64,000 bases of DNA. Origin: Maea johnstoni (Eukaryota > Annelida > Polychaeta > Spionida > Magelonidae). Numbering within the stretch: the first letter of the stretch is position 1; every line of letters starts with the position of its first letter. The stretch spans positions 72,064,895-72,128,894 of the forward strand of contig OZ012684.1 in the NCBI GenBank assembly GCA_963942565.1, given 5' to 3'. Both the position numbers and the translations under genes were made by a program. Shown here piece by piece: positions 9,896 to 23,299 of the stretch. The notes below the pieces were generated by a model that saw only the letters and a program-made list of their open reading frames with translations, searched no databases and was not told where the DNA came from.

Positions 9896-12800
9896 ACCTG
9901 AAAAGGGTTGTAGTATTCAGGTTCCCATCTTTAGCTAAGCTATCACACAGTTTTTCTTTTGTAACTTCACAGACCAGGTAGCCACCACCTTGGTATTGAG
10001 AGCATCTTTCTTTCCATGAAATTGACAGTTCTTATTCATAACCATGCCATGTAATGCTTGGTGTATCTTAACATATGTATTTCAGACCAGCAAATTTTGC
10101 TATCAGGCTTTCTATACGAGTGTCCTCTCAGGTGTGTTTGAATAAACAGATTTTGCCTATTCAAGTCTGAATCTTTAATGAGGTAACTGTATCTGATATG
10201 TTTTGAGGAAATTCAGTTCTAAAGGAGGATTAATCTTTTTTCTCTCATAAAGAGTGTATAAGTTGACTTAGTGCATCATTTTCTTTATGTGCAGTCAAAA
10301 GTTGGATTATCTTCAAGCTAGGTCTCTATCTCTTCAATTTCTGTAATATATCTTTGATAGTATGGTTCATGACTCAATACACAATTTTCTTCCATTTGTT
10401 TCAATATTGTTTAATCCAGGTGACCTTTTCAGTAGGTTTTACTGAAGAGAATCAGGCAAGATTTCCAAGCACAGCAGCATGTGCTACCTGAGTAAATCTT
10501 CTGTGCCATGCCGATGGACTTCCGTCGGCTAAGCTTATTTGCTGTCTGTTGTCATGGTAACAGTAACCATGGCAGATTGCTTATGCTCATGTACTCTATA
10601 TATGCAGAAATGAAATGCTGCAGACTAATTATTAGCCTAAGAATATAAATTGGCTAGGAAGAACCTGGGGTTTTCAATGGAATACCCTTTCCTGCAACTC
10701 AGCGATGCAGATTTATTTGGTACACATTTGAAATGGTGTTGATTTTCATGCAAAGCATGTACCTATTGTTAGTATGATATGTAATTCTATACTTTGCATA
10801 TTTTTAACCTATATTTGTTTTCAATAATTTTATACATGCAGACATAGTTAAATTCACAAGTTTAATTGTGCCATGTGCACATGACAGATTGGTCTTTGTA
10901 TAGCTTATAATATAGTCTATGATGTTTTCAATAAATATGAAACGTGATACATATGTTGTAGAGCCATTCAGTTGTACCAGTCAGATGAGCCCTCTGGTGG
11001 GTAAATAGCAAACTAAACATGTAGCTGTTCTTACAGACTGAGCAGCTATTGACAACTCACAATCTACAGGGATGCCATCTTTTGGCAGAGAATGGAATCA
11101 TATAGTAAAAATATGAAAGCAAGTGTTCATTGCAAAGTATAACTTTCCATCAGTACCTGAATAGATAACTCAACGCTATATCAACTGCTATGATCTGATG
11201 TTGGTTGACAGTTTCAACTTGTAAAATGTTCATCTGTACTAAATCTCTAATCATGTGGCTAAATAACTCTGCGTGATGTCTATTGCAGTCAATATTACTG
11301 ACAAATCAAGTCAATAAAGTATTGATTTCTGATGGGTGGCAGGCATGGAGCTGTAGTAGGCACAGGAAGTACTACTATGTGCCTTACAGGCAAAATATAT
11401 ACTGCGACTGAATATGTACAGAGGTTGAGTGTAGTGTTTGTATAAGTGTCCTTAACTGATTAATGCCTGCAGTGACTATTTTGGTGATATCTATTGAAAT
11501 AAAATCCTTTTTTGGAAAATAGTTGACGTCTTCTTCTGAGGTTAAGGTCTTCAAGTGGAATTTTAAGCATGAAAAGGTTAACCATTTATGCTTTAGTACC
11601 CCATAAAATGTTAGCATTTGCGTAATAGTAGGCATGTATTGAAACTGCCATATTTTTATTGGATATTTCTTAAGTACCCAGCCTGCAAACTCCTTTAAGT
11701 TGATTGTTTTCTTCACAAGATAGTTACATGGCATCCTTAGATGCTACCTATGGTTAGCACATCATCAAGAACATTTATTCTTATCAACTAAAGGTATATG
11801 GTACAGAGGTGTGTTACAAACTGTGGCTTTCTATTTCTTTGCAAGATGACCTATGCTTCTCATACAAACAAACAAATGTTTGTAAGCAGATATCAGCAGA
11901 ATGTGACAAGTAATGCATTGCTGAAATCATTCCTTGAGAGGTGATTTTTGTTATGAGTTGGCATATCTCTATAGTCAGTCACCCACATTGCTTGTATGTA
12001 GCTAAATGACTAAGCAGCTGGCTGTACATATTACATATAAGGTGAAGTACACAAGGCCACAGTACCGCCAGTTACCTCACATGACTACAATAGCCTAGGC
12101 GCTCTGATCAATATCACATACTGGGGCACAATGTGACTCAATATCAGTAGCACCATAACTCAATATGAGCTGTGTTTGAAATATACTACAGTGTATATTT
12201 TGATAGTGTGTTGTGTTATATTTTGGTTAAGAAGGATGTATACACTCCTGTAAGGATGTTTTTTAAAAAACCATGAATTATTTGGAAAAAAAATCAACCC
12301 ATGCAGTTCCACCAATCAAATAATTGAAGTTATGCTAAGTGATAGCCTGCAGCACATGCAACGAGTTAAATAAGAGGTGAAAGTGTATTTTCTGAATAAA
12401 CTAAGTGGGCTCTCTATATGCCTAAACATTAGTTAAGCACCATAGCCGCTATTTAGAATGTGTAACACATATACTAACAGTTAGTGGGAGTATCATCTGT
12501 AATGGAGGGACTTCTATCTGTTGAATGGAAAACTATTTCCGCAAATGAGATATCTAACATAACAGATTCAATGGTCTTGTGAGATCTGCAATCACCAGTA
12601 AAAAAAATCCTTTTTAGATGTTTCTAATATTAATTTGTTATGTATTTTCCCTGCCTTATGTAGTGAGAAATCATGTACTTTGTAAAAGCTAACTTTGAAT
12701 GAATCATTCCATATCAATAGGTCTATTGGATTCTGCTTAGAATATGTAAGGGTAATATTGTAGTTTTAAAGAATGGTTTTCTTAGTTGTCTCCATTTGCA

Positions 12801-13363
12801 ATGTGTTCAGTTTCGTCTTTCTTAATATAGTGAGTTTCAAATCCATTACTTAGTAGATTTCTAAATGCTTCCCGTTGTTATCCATCAGACATCCAAAAAT
12901 ACTGAAAATGTCTTATTGTAGGAGCAATGAAAAATGTAATAAGTATATGGTAGTTTCCCAGATGTGGATTTCTAAAATCACATTATCCTGAGTGAGATAC
13001 TGCATAATTCATACTACTATGTACCTGCCTGCACCAAGCCACCAACCCCAACATATTCTTGAAATTGGAAAAATATGAAAATGCCCATTAATATCTTAAT
13101 TTCAGTACATAAAAATCTGAAATTGTGCATGAATTAATTTCCTTAGGTCAAACGTGTGCTATGTGCAATGGACAGGTACAACCATATCCTAGTCCTCATT
13201 GACATGTTTTTAGCAATTTAGTATTATTAAATCTCAATAGAGGGAGCCACTTTCATGACTTAATAATCTCACAGACAGGTACACTTCTCCTGAGTCTTAC
13301 TCTGACTGAGCTACCTGTACACCTTCATCATTATTTGAGCTAGATAGAGACATACTCTCTCAT

Positions 13364-13366
<3 letters not shown>

Positions 13367-13406
<40 letters not shown>
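13367..13406. repeat. (CA)n microsatellite
   Basis: About 20 uninterrupted CA units. Confidence 0.95.
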
Positions 13407-13410
<4 letters not shown>

Positions 13411-14484
13411 GGTAATTCAAAATATAATCTTGCAAAAACTAGAAAGAGAGACAGAGGAGAGATTCATGTGTGGATTCCCAGAATAGATGTAGGAATAGAT
13501 AAAGACAAAGGAAGAATGATTGTGTACCTTTCAATGTTATCAGTAAACCTATTGAGATCTATGATGATATTGCTTATAGACTACCTGTCGCCTTCATTTT
13601 GTTTCTTCTATTCATAGGGTTGCACAGATGTGCTTTAGGAGAAAAAAGGAATTTCCTAGGCAAAATACTGCTGTGAGCATTTGCGGTCCTTTGAATTCAG
13701 GGGACAGCATTACTCCATAAAAGCTGTTTTAGTGGCATTGACAATGTTCACAGAAGCGGAACAATGAATATTGCAATCTTTGTTGTTTCTGTTTCTGCCA
13801 ATGAGTTGGCGAGAGCCAGAAAGGATTGTGCTTTAATTCAGCCAGTGTTGTCAATTTGCTGAAGTATCGATCCCTGCGTGAATGGGAAGACTTAGCAGGG
13901 GACTGCAGTTATGCTGTGCTCATACAGATGGCTCGCTTAGGAGTTTTCTCCGTTGATAGTGGCAAATGAAACAACCCTACGGTAATACAAGTAGTCTGTG
14001 CTTCGCCAGCACATAAAACAATATGCTGCAGGGAATTATTGATGCAATATAGGGCTGAGCTTTTATAGGCCCATTTCATCCTGGTAAAATATATTGCTAT
14101 GTTTTACTATGCGCTTCAAAAATTGCTGTTTTTGATGCTTTTATTTCCAAGTTCAAAAATTGAAATTCTCAATTCATCCTAGATGGTTCCTCTTAAGAGG
14201 CAATATTGATATTTTTCATTCAATACGGCAGGTACCTTTTAAGTAAAATAGCAGCAGCAGCCGTGTAAGATTATGATGGGGATGGTTATTTACATGTTTT
14301 AATTTATGACATGCCAACCTTTTTTTGGTGAAAACATAGCAAGTATGCACCTGTCCTGTACAATTATCTGTGGCATCACGTGATTCATGCACAGATTTCC
14401 ACTGCAAATACACTGGAGGTAGGGAGACTCCCAATATGCCTTGTTCAAACAGTGCATTAGTTCCTTTTTGCAGGATTTGCCTTT

Positions 14485-14655
14485 CCCAGGGGCCCAGGGG
14501 CATATGCCCCTAGATTTTGCTGTGGGTTCCTAAATTATTTGGGCTAGGGGCCTAAAATAGTATGTTAAATAACCAGAAATCCTGTTTTTGACCACTTATT
14601 TTTTATCTAAAGACCTTTTTGGGCCCCTAGCCTGAAAACTAAGCGTCAGACCCTG
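14485..14655 (-). mobile_element. hAT-like element end fragment
   Basis: Read on the minus strand, it starts CAGGGTCTGACGCTTAG and continues through GGCTAGGGGCCC, a typical hAT-like terminus with subterminal GGCTAGGGGCC motifs. The same GGGCTAGGGGCC motif recurs near 14548-14560. The other end (GGGGCCCAGGGGCATATGCC near 14490) does not mirror the terminus well, so this looks truncated or rearranged. Confidence 0.6.
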
Positions 14656-16622
14656 TTTTGTCTGCATTACTCAAGATTCCTCTTTGTATTAGAAGCAGCA
14701 TGCTGCCATCACTCCCTTCCATATGTTGTTTATGTGGCTACATTTCCTAAAGACGACAGGTTAATTACCTAAGCCAGTGTTCTCATGGAAAGCTCCTCAT
14801 CTGATGTCAGCAGAGTTTAATGTCGCCATTACCTTAATGAAAAATCAACCCAGACTGGAAAGCATGGTTGCTTAATACCTGTGTGTTTCTGTTACCGAGA
14901 CTAGGGTTACTTAGTCAGCCCTTTGCCAATGTCCATAGGATACTTAACAATAGAGGAAGAGGGAGCCACTTGTTTATTTGAATATTCGTCAGTGTTTAGG
15001 GGTTGTATTTGATTCCTCTTATTCCATTCGTTTGTTCTTCATTTTGAACTGCACCAGTAAGAAGAAAGCTGCCATGGCATGCAAGGCATTATTGCACCAT
15101 GTTACTTTTATCTCCATTCTTAACAAGCTAATTTGCTATATAATTTTAAGATCTGACTGAACCTAGAAGGAGAAAAATATCCTTGCTATCAATGCTATGC
15201 CTATGCTATGTCTACCAATCCTATATATTACATGCATGTAGCCAGAATTTCAGAAATGGACTTTTTCCCTTTTGATGAACGTCGTGTACTGAAGGAACTG
15301 TACACATGATACGAGGATTTCTAGAGAAATGTCTTTATGGCAGCTTAATGAACACCTCCAGTTCTATTTAAAGGAATAGGAGATATTATTTCATACAATA
15401 TGGAAGTTTTTTTTATAAAAAAGCCAGAATATACTTCCTGTCTTTAGCCTTGGTGCTTGATCTATTTATGTCTATCTCTTTAGAGTTGTTGCCAATGATG
15501 ACTTGTAACGCATGTTGCAGGGTATCATGTTAGGATCCAGTTGGTGTGTCGATCCATGCTTAGCTTGTTTCCATTACGTAACGGCTGCATTCTTTCCTCC
15601 CCATCCTTCCCAACTGGTTCCTATCAAACTAATGATGTAGCTTACATCATAATAGAGCTTCAATCCTGTTCAATGCATAACAGAGTTGTTATTTTTTTAC
15701 CAGTAAAATGAGCAATCACTAACTTGCATCATCAGTTATGATAAAAGGATAACCAATTTGACCAGTCCAGCATGGACCACTTATTCATAACAAAAGTATC
15801 ACTTGTAGTTATCATGACACAACTCTTAGATCTTTCTAAAAGAAATAACATAGAGTGAAGGCAAATAAGCCATCAAATATATCCTAATTTTCATTGTTTT
15901 GTTTTTCGATCATTAGACCTATTGATTTATACATGTGCCCAGGCCACACTATTTTATCATTTATTTCTTACATGAAGAAAGGTGTGATAATTGTTGTGAT
16001 AGCTTAACTGTTCTAACCAGAGTTGTTGCTCCTATGAAGCCACGCATGGATGTAGCTCATTACTACATATGATTAATACGGTAAATCAAACCTCAATTGT
16101 TGCATATTGTAGAATATAAATTTATAGGTCTCCAAATGAAAAGCATGAATATTGCAAAACTTAAGATTGGGGTTCTGGAAGCGATTTATAGGTTGAAGTT
16201 GCCCCTAATCTTTGTGTCAGTTTTTAGATATTTTAACTCGGTACTGTTCAGTTATAGTCTCAGTTGAGTATGGCAGACTGATTAGGGATCATCAGCATGG
16301 TCTAGGATTTCTCTCAACTGATCACATCTGCGGCATCGCTTAACAGCTCCAGATCTAGAGCCCTATTCCTTACAAGTTACATAATCTCCTAGTAAGAGAG
16401 GAAATCCAGTAATGGAGATTGATTACATGGCTGGGAAGCATCCTATCAGGCTTAACATATACATTTATAACATCCTCTGCTACTCAGTTTGGCTTATTGA
16501 CGTCATGAAGAAAGTGTACGTCTATTTTCTCTAATAGTGCTTCCCTGCTTCAGAAAACATAGGCAGATAGAGGGCTAGCCTGCCACCCTGGTCATATTCA
16601 GATGTCATCCCTTGTGGATAGA

Positions 16623-16900
16623 TGGCACTGTGGTATGCTATTGTGGGTAGCTATAAATGTTACTGCATGTACAACCCCCTCAGGTGGCAAGTGAATGAAC
16701 TAAATGGACAACAGTAAGCCAAACACCCTTATCAAGATGTGAGCATTTGTCTGTTTATAATATAATATATGGCACTGTGGTATGCTAGTGTGGGTGTTCT
16801 TAAATGTTAGTGCATGTACAACCCCCTCTAGTTGCAATTGTATGAACTAAACGGCCACATGCCCTTATGTAGGTGTGAGGATTGGTTTGGATATAACATA
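16623..16900 (+). repeat. Tandem duplication, 2 x ~147 bp
   Basis: Units start at TGGCACTGTGGTATGCTA (16623 and again at 16770) and share GCATGTACAACCCCCTC and ATGAACTAAA blocks in the same order. The copies are diverged. Confidence 0.85.
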
Positions 16901-18043
16901 GTTAAACACAGTAAAGCCTAGTAGGTAGGCTAATTAAGGACCTAAATGATCTAAGTTGTTGGTGCCTTAATGATGTCTAACCATTTTCTGATGGAATGGC
17001 AAAAGATTATCATATACCTTGATAAAAGACTACAATTACCAATTAAATAATTGGATTTAAAAGGAAATTAGATGGAGCTCTGCATTTGCTGTCTGAGTAT
17101 TTATTGATAATGAGATAGACATGCAGACTATTAAGATTTACCACTTCTAGTCATTAGTTTTCCATGTGTCTCTTCATTCTACTGGGTCACTTTCCTAAAC
17201 GTAATAAGATTGAGCCTGAAATATCAGCAGACTGGGTGAAGGGTTGAATATGATGGGCAGTATATCATAAGCTTACAGCAGGCGAAATCCATATTGCACC
17301 TGTATCTCTGATTAGATCATCAGATCGCTGGTGTTCAGCTTTGCATCAGCTAGACCCTCTCATGTCCCCTAATTGAGCTTAATTAATCTCACTTTTGATG
17401 GATGAGATCCTCTTGCTAATTAGATCAGCTTCTGCAATTAACGAGATGTGTTTTATTTCAATCCATTACCACTCTGTTTGCATCATTTGATATATGATAG
17501 GAAGGTGGAGGGTCTTAGTCAGGATTTCAAAAATGCCTGTCCAAAGTAGCAATTCCAAGATATCATACCCGTCCAGATTTAGCCACTAATCTACTTCAAA
17601 TCCCTTATACCAACTCCATGTAAATAGCCTATTGTTTCAAAAGGCCAATTTACACTTCAGCTATGTCCTGAAAGATGGTTTGTTAGGATAATATTTGATT
17701 AGCCCCAAAAAGTCAAAATTAAAAATTCTTTAAAGAAAGTTTTGCCTGTTCAAAAAGGAGGTTTTCAAGAAACTACTGATAAGGCAGGCAGGACAGGAGC
17801 TGTCCAAGTCCCTGGGAAGGTGTATAGTCTACCTTATGATATGCAGGCTGGGCAATATGGGGATGTCCCTGCTAGAGGGGTTGTTATGGATACATTTGAA
17901 TTTCTCCACCATTCAAGAGAATTATGATTAGGCCTTTGGATGACAGAAAAAAGTAGCTATAAATGAAATTCCATATGGAAATTTTTATCAATGCACATGT
18001 AAATGTTTGTCTATCATAGTCTATGAAGTGTGGTCTACCGACA

Positions 18044-18061
18044 CCCCCCCCCCCCCCCCCC
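18044..18061. repeat. Poly(C) tract, 18 nt
   Basis: Homopolymer run preceded by CGACA. Confidence 0.95.
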
Positions 18062-19905
18062 ACCCTCAATCAATGAGTAAAAGTATAATTTGATTAATTT
18101 CATATAAAGATTCCTTGGTGTGGAGAACTTTATCATGCAGAGGCAATGCATATGATAATCACTTCTCTCAAGTACTAGAGATATTTAAGTATTTACCATG
18201 AAGGACCATTGATCAATAAATGCCACATGGCTATGAACCTTGTACTTGCTGGTACTTCAAGTGAGCGCTTCAAGTGAGCGTTGAATCTGAGGTGATTATT
18301 CAGTGAGCAGTTAATGACTATCCCTATCTGAAACAAGGATGAATGATAATGATGAGCACTTCCAGTGGAAGCCCAGTAATCGTGGAACCCCTATGGAGAG
18401 GCTGTTGTCAGAGGAAGCCGCTGGCTGGTCTCTGGTCTTGGGCCCAGGTTCAGTGTTGCCTTGCTGATAAGCTCTAATTAGGCGAGCAATTTGCATATGA
18501 CAGATGCACTGAACTAATAGGCCAGGATATACATTCAGAAGGAAATATTCTCCTCAAAATTCATCGCAGCAGATGGGTAGAGCTATTATTTTGCTCATAG
18601 TTAAAGCACAATGAAGTTTACTAACCACTTCATTTGAATATGAAAAGTATTGCGTTTTTGAAGCTGCAGCCACATTGTATCTTCTTACGTGTATTCGTGG
18701 GGAAAGGTGTTTGAATCTCACTAATGTGTGTGATATAATCATACCTGTAGGCTTCTGTGGTATAGGTTGCATGTTAAGAGAATTATTGAAAGTAAATATT
18801 TCATTTGGTTTTCTAACGTTTCATGTTTTACTTTCCTATTGTGACAGAGTTTGCCATGTGACATTATACCCTGAGCAGTTTGCCCAGCCAACCCATACTA
18901 CATAGTGCTAGATGACCTTTATTGATGCTTACAATGGCTTCAATTCTTTTGATTCACTTGACAAGTTTTGAATTCCAGCTCTTGATTATCCTGCTGGTTG
19001 CTTAAGAGCAACAAATATTTCACCAAGTTGAGCAAACTCTTCTTTTTATTTGAAGGGAAAAAGTTAGAGTACCTCAATATGTCATTATACAAAGTTTCTA
19101 ATATTTTCTGTTTTACGCACTCATTGACCCCACTCATGCTCTGATGTCTCTTGGGAGAGAGTTGTCTGGAAGCCACGACTCCTATGGAAAGTCTTTTCAG
19201 ACCTAGTTCTACAAAATAAAAGCTGCTACATAAGCACACTTATCCACTCATAAATTACAATTTATGGCAGTAAAATGCTGTCATAGCCATCCTAATTGGG
19301 CGATATTTAATGCAGTTTTTTGGGGGAGGTTGGGAATATGTATAGAAGGTACAGTCTATGGAGAAGGAACAGTCTATGGTCCAGAATATTCTAAATTTAC
19401 AAAATATTTATCTAAATGTCAAATGTATCTGAGATGCAGTAATTGTAGGACTGCATCATGGCTCTCTTGGGCTAAGTAGGTTAACTAGGAGTGGAGGTAC
19501 CCTGATCACCATTCATGCTCTGTGTACAACGAGCTGTGGAGTAGGGTAATTAATGCCTGCAGGGCATTTCCTGTTAATATTCTTTAAAACACAACCACTT
19601 CAAAACGTTTCTATTTCACTTTGAATCAATGTGATTTTTTTTCATATCAAAGCCCTTCCTTTAACCATGGTGTTGTTTAGTTTTTTAGTCTAAACACAAT
19701 TTACACAGATCTTGTTAAAAGCGTAAGTAGAAGAAGGGATGCTGGATAAAACACAATGAGACACTTTTCAATCCATACTCGTTGCATGGTAGGGAGCAAA
19801 TATAATGTTATTGAAAACCATTGCAATTTTATAGAAATGATTATAAATGACATGTTTCTTACTCTGAGTAATGATCTGCCTAGTTTTAGACTAGACTACA
19901 CTAGA

Positions 19906-19918
19906 CCCCCCCCCCCCC
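19906..19918. repeat. Poly(C) tract, 13 nt, followed by poly(A)
   Basis: Homopolymer C run followed by TCG and an A run. Confidence 0.9.
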
Positions 19919-20400
19919 TCGAAAAAAAAAATCCAAAATTTTGTCTAAGTTTTAAGATGCCCTGGAAGCTGACAGACTGCCTTGGTTGTGGGTATGAATG
20001 GGCTGAGGGATGACGAGAGAAACTTGAGAGCTGGCACAGGTGTATAAGGTGTGGCTACCTGTCAATCCTAGACAGACAGGTGTATTGAGGGAAACGTCTT
20101 CTTCTCCAGGCCGTGTGCTCAGGGAATCCCTCTCTCTATTGATCACATTTCACATTTCAATTTGAGTTGAGGACCTCTTTTGACGGCTCATTTTCCAATT
20201 ATGTGCGCATGTGTAACAATCAATGAGAGTAAGATTTCTTAGAAAATTAAGAAGATACATACATGCCATACTGTTTATAAGAAATTGGGGTTCTTAGCAT
20301 TTTCCTCACAGTAGCTCTGCTTTTGACATAGGTGTAGTTTTGTTATAAGCCTTTGTGGTGTCTTTCAATTAGGGAAGAGTTTTTCAGGAGGAAATCGACA

Positions 20401-20942
20401 TTGGTCCCTTTATTAGATAACAATATCCTCATATTTACTAAAATGTCATTATTCATAGAGCAGAACCGGTTTGTAGATTACATAGAGCCAGACAGCAGGT
20501 GCTGTTACCTGCTCACCCCTTGTCTTAGATCGTTAGGGGTTCAGTGGCAGGTACCTCATCTGTGTAGAATATGGCTCCCATTATTAGATCACACCATTGT
20601 GTCACCAACAGTTATGTTTCATCAGCAGGAAAAAGGTACATTGCTTGGGGGCTGCCAAGGCTGCCCGAGATCTCTTCCTGCGACCTGTGCTCATCTTCTC
20701 TCTCAGGTAGCTTCAGGTGTGCTGCAGGTTATCTCATGTGAGCGAGCAGGTAGCACCCTTCCTTTATTAGATCATATCACTATGTCACCAACAGTTACGT
20801 TTCATCAGCAGGAAACAGGTACATTGCTAGAGGGCTGCCAAGGCTGCCTGAGATCTCTACCTGCGACCTGTGCTCATCTTCTCTCTCAGGTAGCTTCAGG
20901 TGTGCTGCAGGTTATCTGATGTGAGCGAGCAGGTAGCACCCT
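20401..20942 (+). repeat. 183-bp tandem repeat, two full copies and a partial one
   Basis: TTATTAGATC starts full units at 20581 and 20764 (spacing 183), and TTATTAGATAACAA near 20411 looks like a decayed earlier unit. The units share CACCAACAGTTA, GTTTCATCAGCAGGAAA, GGCTGCC and GTGCTGCAGGTTATCT. Because 183 is divisible by three, an open frame of about 188 codons runs through and repeats its own sequence. I see no domain and treat it as non-coding. Confidence 0.85.
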
Positions 20943-21212
20943 TCACTATTGCTTTGTGTCTCAAGGGCGGAATGAGCGCTGACAGAGATGGATGTCGTAA
21001 GGAGTCCAGGGTGACACGAGACCTGTAGGAGGTTAATAGCACCGTGGCTGAGAGGCAGCAAGTTCTAGATTAGTCCCAGGGAGGGATGGAATGGTCTCTA
21101 TGAGCTTCATTGATTGCTGCTGACAATAGCAAGGATTTACACGGAAGTCAATTTAGAAAATGCCTTGATTTCTTAGGAAGTTTCTGCTTCATTTGGTATC
21201 ATTAGGGTATTA

Positions 21213-21429
21213 TTAGCCCACATGCTGCTGATGGCTAATTTGGTCATGAAAAATGATGCAAAACCCTGAAAAATGACTGAAACCTGGCACATGGGTACTT
21301 ATATAAGAGTGCTCAGTAAGAGCTGTTTAATGAATACCAACATGACAAGTTTTGGATGGGTTTCAAAAGTCTTTCAAGTTTGCATCCTTGTGCATTAGAC
21401 GAAAGTTGCATCAGCATTGGAAGGGTTAA
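21213..21429 (+). mobile_element. piggyBac-like TTAA MITE, family M2 copy 1
   Basis: The 3' end is CAGCATTGGAAGGGTTAA and the 5' end is TTAGCCCACATGCTGCTG, an imperfect inverted repeat of it. The internal blocks AAATGATGCAAAA-CCTGAAAAAT and CATGGGTACT are shared with the copy at 59822-60032 in the same order. TTAA followed by CCC is the classic piggyBac boundary. About 217 bp, no coding capacity. Confidence 0.75.
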
Positions 21430-22511
21430 TTTGGTATTATTAGGTGCTACTGTGCATCTGGCTGTTTGTAAGGGTAGCACCTTATCTGTACATCTTTATT
21501 CTTTTATTGAATGATAATTTGTTCCCACCTTTACTTTGCCCTAGCTTGAGACAGGTGTATTTAGTTCCTCCTGTCTCCTCTAGAGGGAGTGGTTCTGGAT
21601 ACACAACTGCTAAACATGTATGCAGCTTGGTGATCTACACAGAGGGAATATCACTTTCCAGGCAGATGGCCAAAATTTTAACAGTGAATTTTAGAGAAAA
21701 CATGATAAAGCAACCTACAAATTTCACAATTCCTGAAATGTGTATGAATAGCATTTATGTTTAACTTAGTAGTAGCATATTGACTCAGGCATGATTAATG
21801 ATTGCGTGACTTTCAACAAAAAGTAGAACAGAAATGACATCACACAAAATAGACACTTAATTCAGAAAAAGGTAGGGTATAAACGAGTATTCCTTCAGAT
21901 CAAGAGACAAGTAAATAGCTGTAAAAACTCTTTTAAAAGGAAGTATTATAGCACTTTGTATGTTCCTTACCAGGGTTGTTATGTGGAAAAATCACATGGA
22001 TATGTTTTTGATATCACCTTTTACACTCCTCGTGCGTCTTTTAAACAAATTTATATCTATGTCCTATAAATTTCAGGTTTTCTTTCCAAAAGATTATCTG
22101 AACTGAGAACAATGGCCAGTTGAGTTTGTTGCTTTGTTAACAGTCGTGATTATTGCCTTGCTCAAGACTCTTATAGGCACAAGTGGGCACAGGTGTTTAG
22201 TGTTGAAAGGCAGGAGGTGATCTAGTATTTCATTTCCCATCAGGTGTGACAGCTTAAATAGAGGGTAGGTCCTCCTGGATAAGCTGTGCTATGGATAGTC
22301 TACTGTTGTAGGATAGATACAATGGGGGCCAGGAACAATAGATGGAGTACCCCCCGCGGAGTGGGATGAGGTGAGACACGCTTGCATTGCACGTGCTTCA
22401 TTGCATGTGGCATGTCTGCAGTGTCAGGTGATCTATTGATTGTGGAGAGAGTTGGGGTTGATGCTAGGGATAGGCCTGAAAAATAATTGTTCGATTTTAC
22501 TAGTGCTTCAT

Positions 22512-22533
22512 CCCCCCCCCCCCCCCCCCCCCC
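22512..22533. repeat. Poly(C) tract, 22 nt, followed by an A/G-rich run
   Basis: Uninterrupted C run, then an AAAGAAAG-type purine stretch and further A runs to about 22597. Confidence 0.95.
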
Positions 22534-22679
22534 AAAGAAAGAAAAAAAAGAAAGATAAATTAATAAAAAAATAAATAAATAGTAAAAAAAAAAAAGGATT
22601 AGAAAGGTTGATATATTGTCTTGTATTTTAAGTACATCTTTGAAGAAATAACAGGAAATAACAATTTTCAGTGCAGCAT

Positions 22680-23240
22680 GTATGCTGGGAGGGGTAGAAT
22701 CTTTAGATTTCCTTGCATACAGGTGCATAGGAGAGACAGTACTATGTATGATGTGAGGAGCAGCAATGCCGTTAGGATGAATTTTAGGGAATCACAGTGT
22801 AGTATTATGGAGCAGCAAGGATGCTGGGAGGAAGGGATTGTAGGGAATAAGTCTCTGTAATGCGTTCTCACATGCACAACATTTTGTGTATTGTGTCCTT
22901 GCATACAGGAGAACATGCTATGCATGATGTGTGGAGCAATTGAGGATGTTGGGATGAATTTTAGGGAATCAAAGAGTAGTATTATGCAGCAGCAAGGATG
23001 GATGGAGGAAAGGATAGTGGGAGGGTCAGGGAGGGACTACAGCCTCTGCATGCAGGTGAGCAGGCTCGTCAGTGCTATATATGATGTGAGAATTAATTTT
23101 AGGGAATGAGAGAGAATAATATCATGGACCAGCAAGGAAACGGGAGGGAGTACAGCCTCTGCATTGTGTTTTCGCCTGCACTACCTTCTGTGTATCATGT
23201 CCTTGCATGCAGGTGAGCCGGCGCGTCAGTGTGGCACGTT
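22680..23240 (+). repeat. Degenerate tandem array, four units of ~145-190 bp
   Basis: Unit markers C-T-GCAT-CAGGTG/GAGA occur at about 22711, 22897, 23043 and 23201. They are accompanied by recurring GATGAATTTTAGGGAATCA, TATTATG-AGCAGCAAGGATG and TATGATGTG blocks. The last unit runs into a GC-rich stretch near 23.22-23.30 kb. Confidence 0.8.
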
Positions 23241-23299
23241 CTCCCGCCAGCCATTGTCTCATTCCGAGCTGCTGTTCCGGGCTGCCCCTCCTGCACCAT

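Larger units (their letters stand above)
9719..14484. other. Non-coding intron
   Basis: AT-rich intron with a 25-nt C tract (9871-9895) and a CA microsatellite (13367-13406). Short open frames such as the minus-strand one at about 11384-11734 lack any domain or splice support. I see no other feature I can defend. Confidence 0.6.
14656..20400. other. Non-coding intron
   Basis: No exon, RNA gene or large element recognised. It contains a two-copy tandem duplication (16623-16900) and two C tracts (18044-18061 and 19906-19918). Open frames of 60-100 codons on both strands show no domain and look like chance. Confidence 0.6.

Noticed and set aside
11384-11734. 116-codon minus-strand frame
   Set aside because: No recognisable domain or flanking signals; length is within chance expectation for 64 kb.
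20353-20919. 188-codon frame as a gene
   Set aside because: It is the read-through of a 183-bp tandem duplication and has no known domain; kept only as a low-interest finding.
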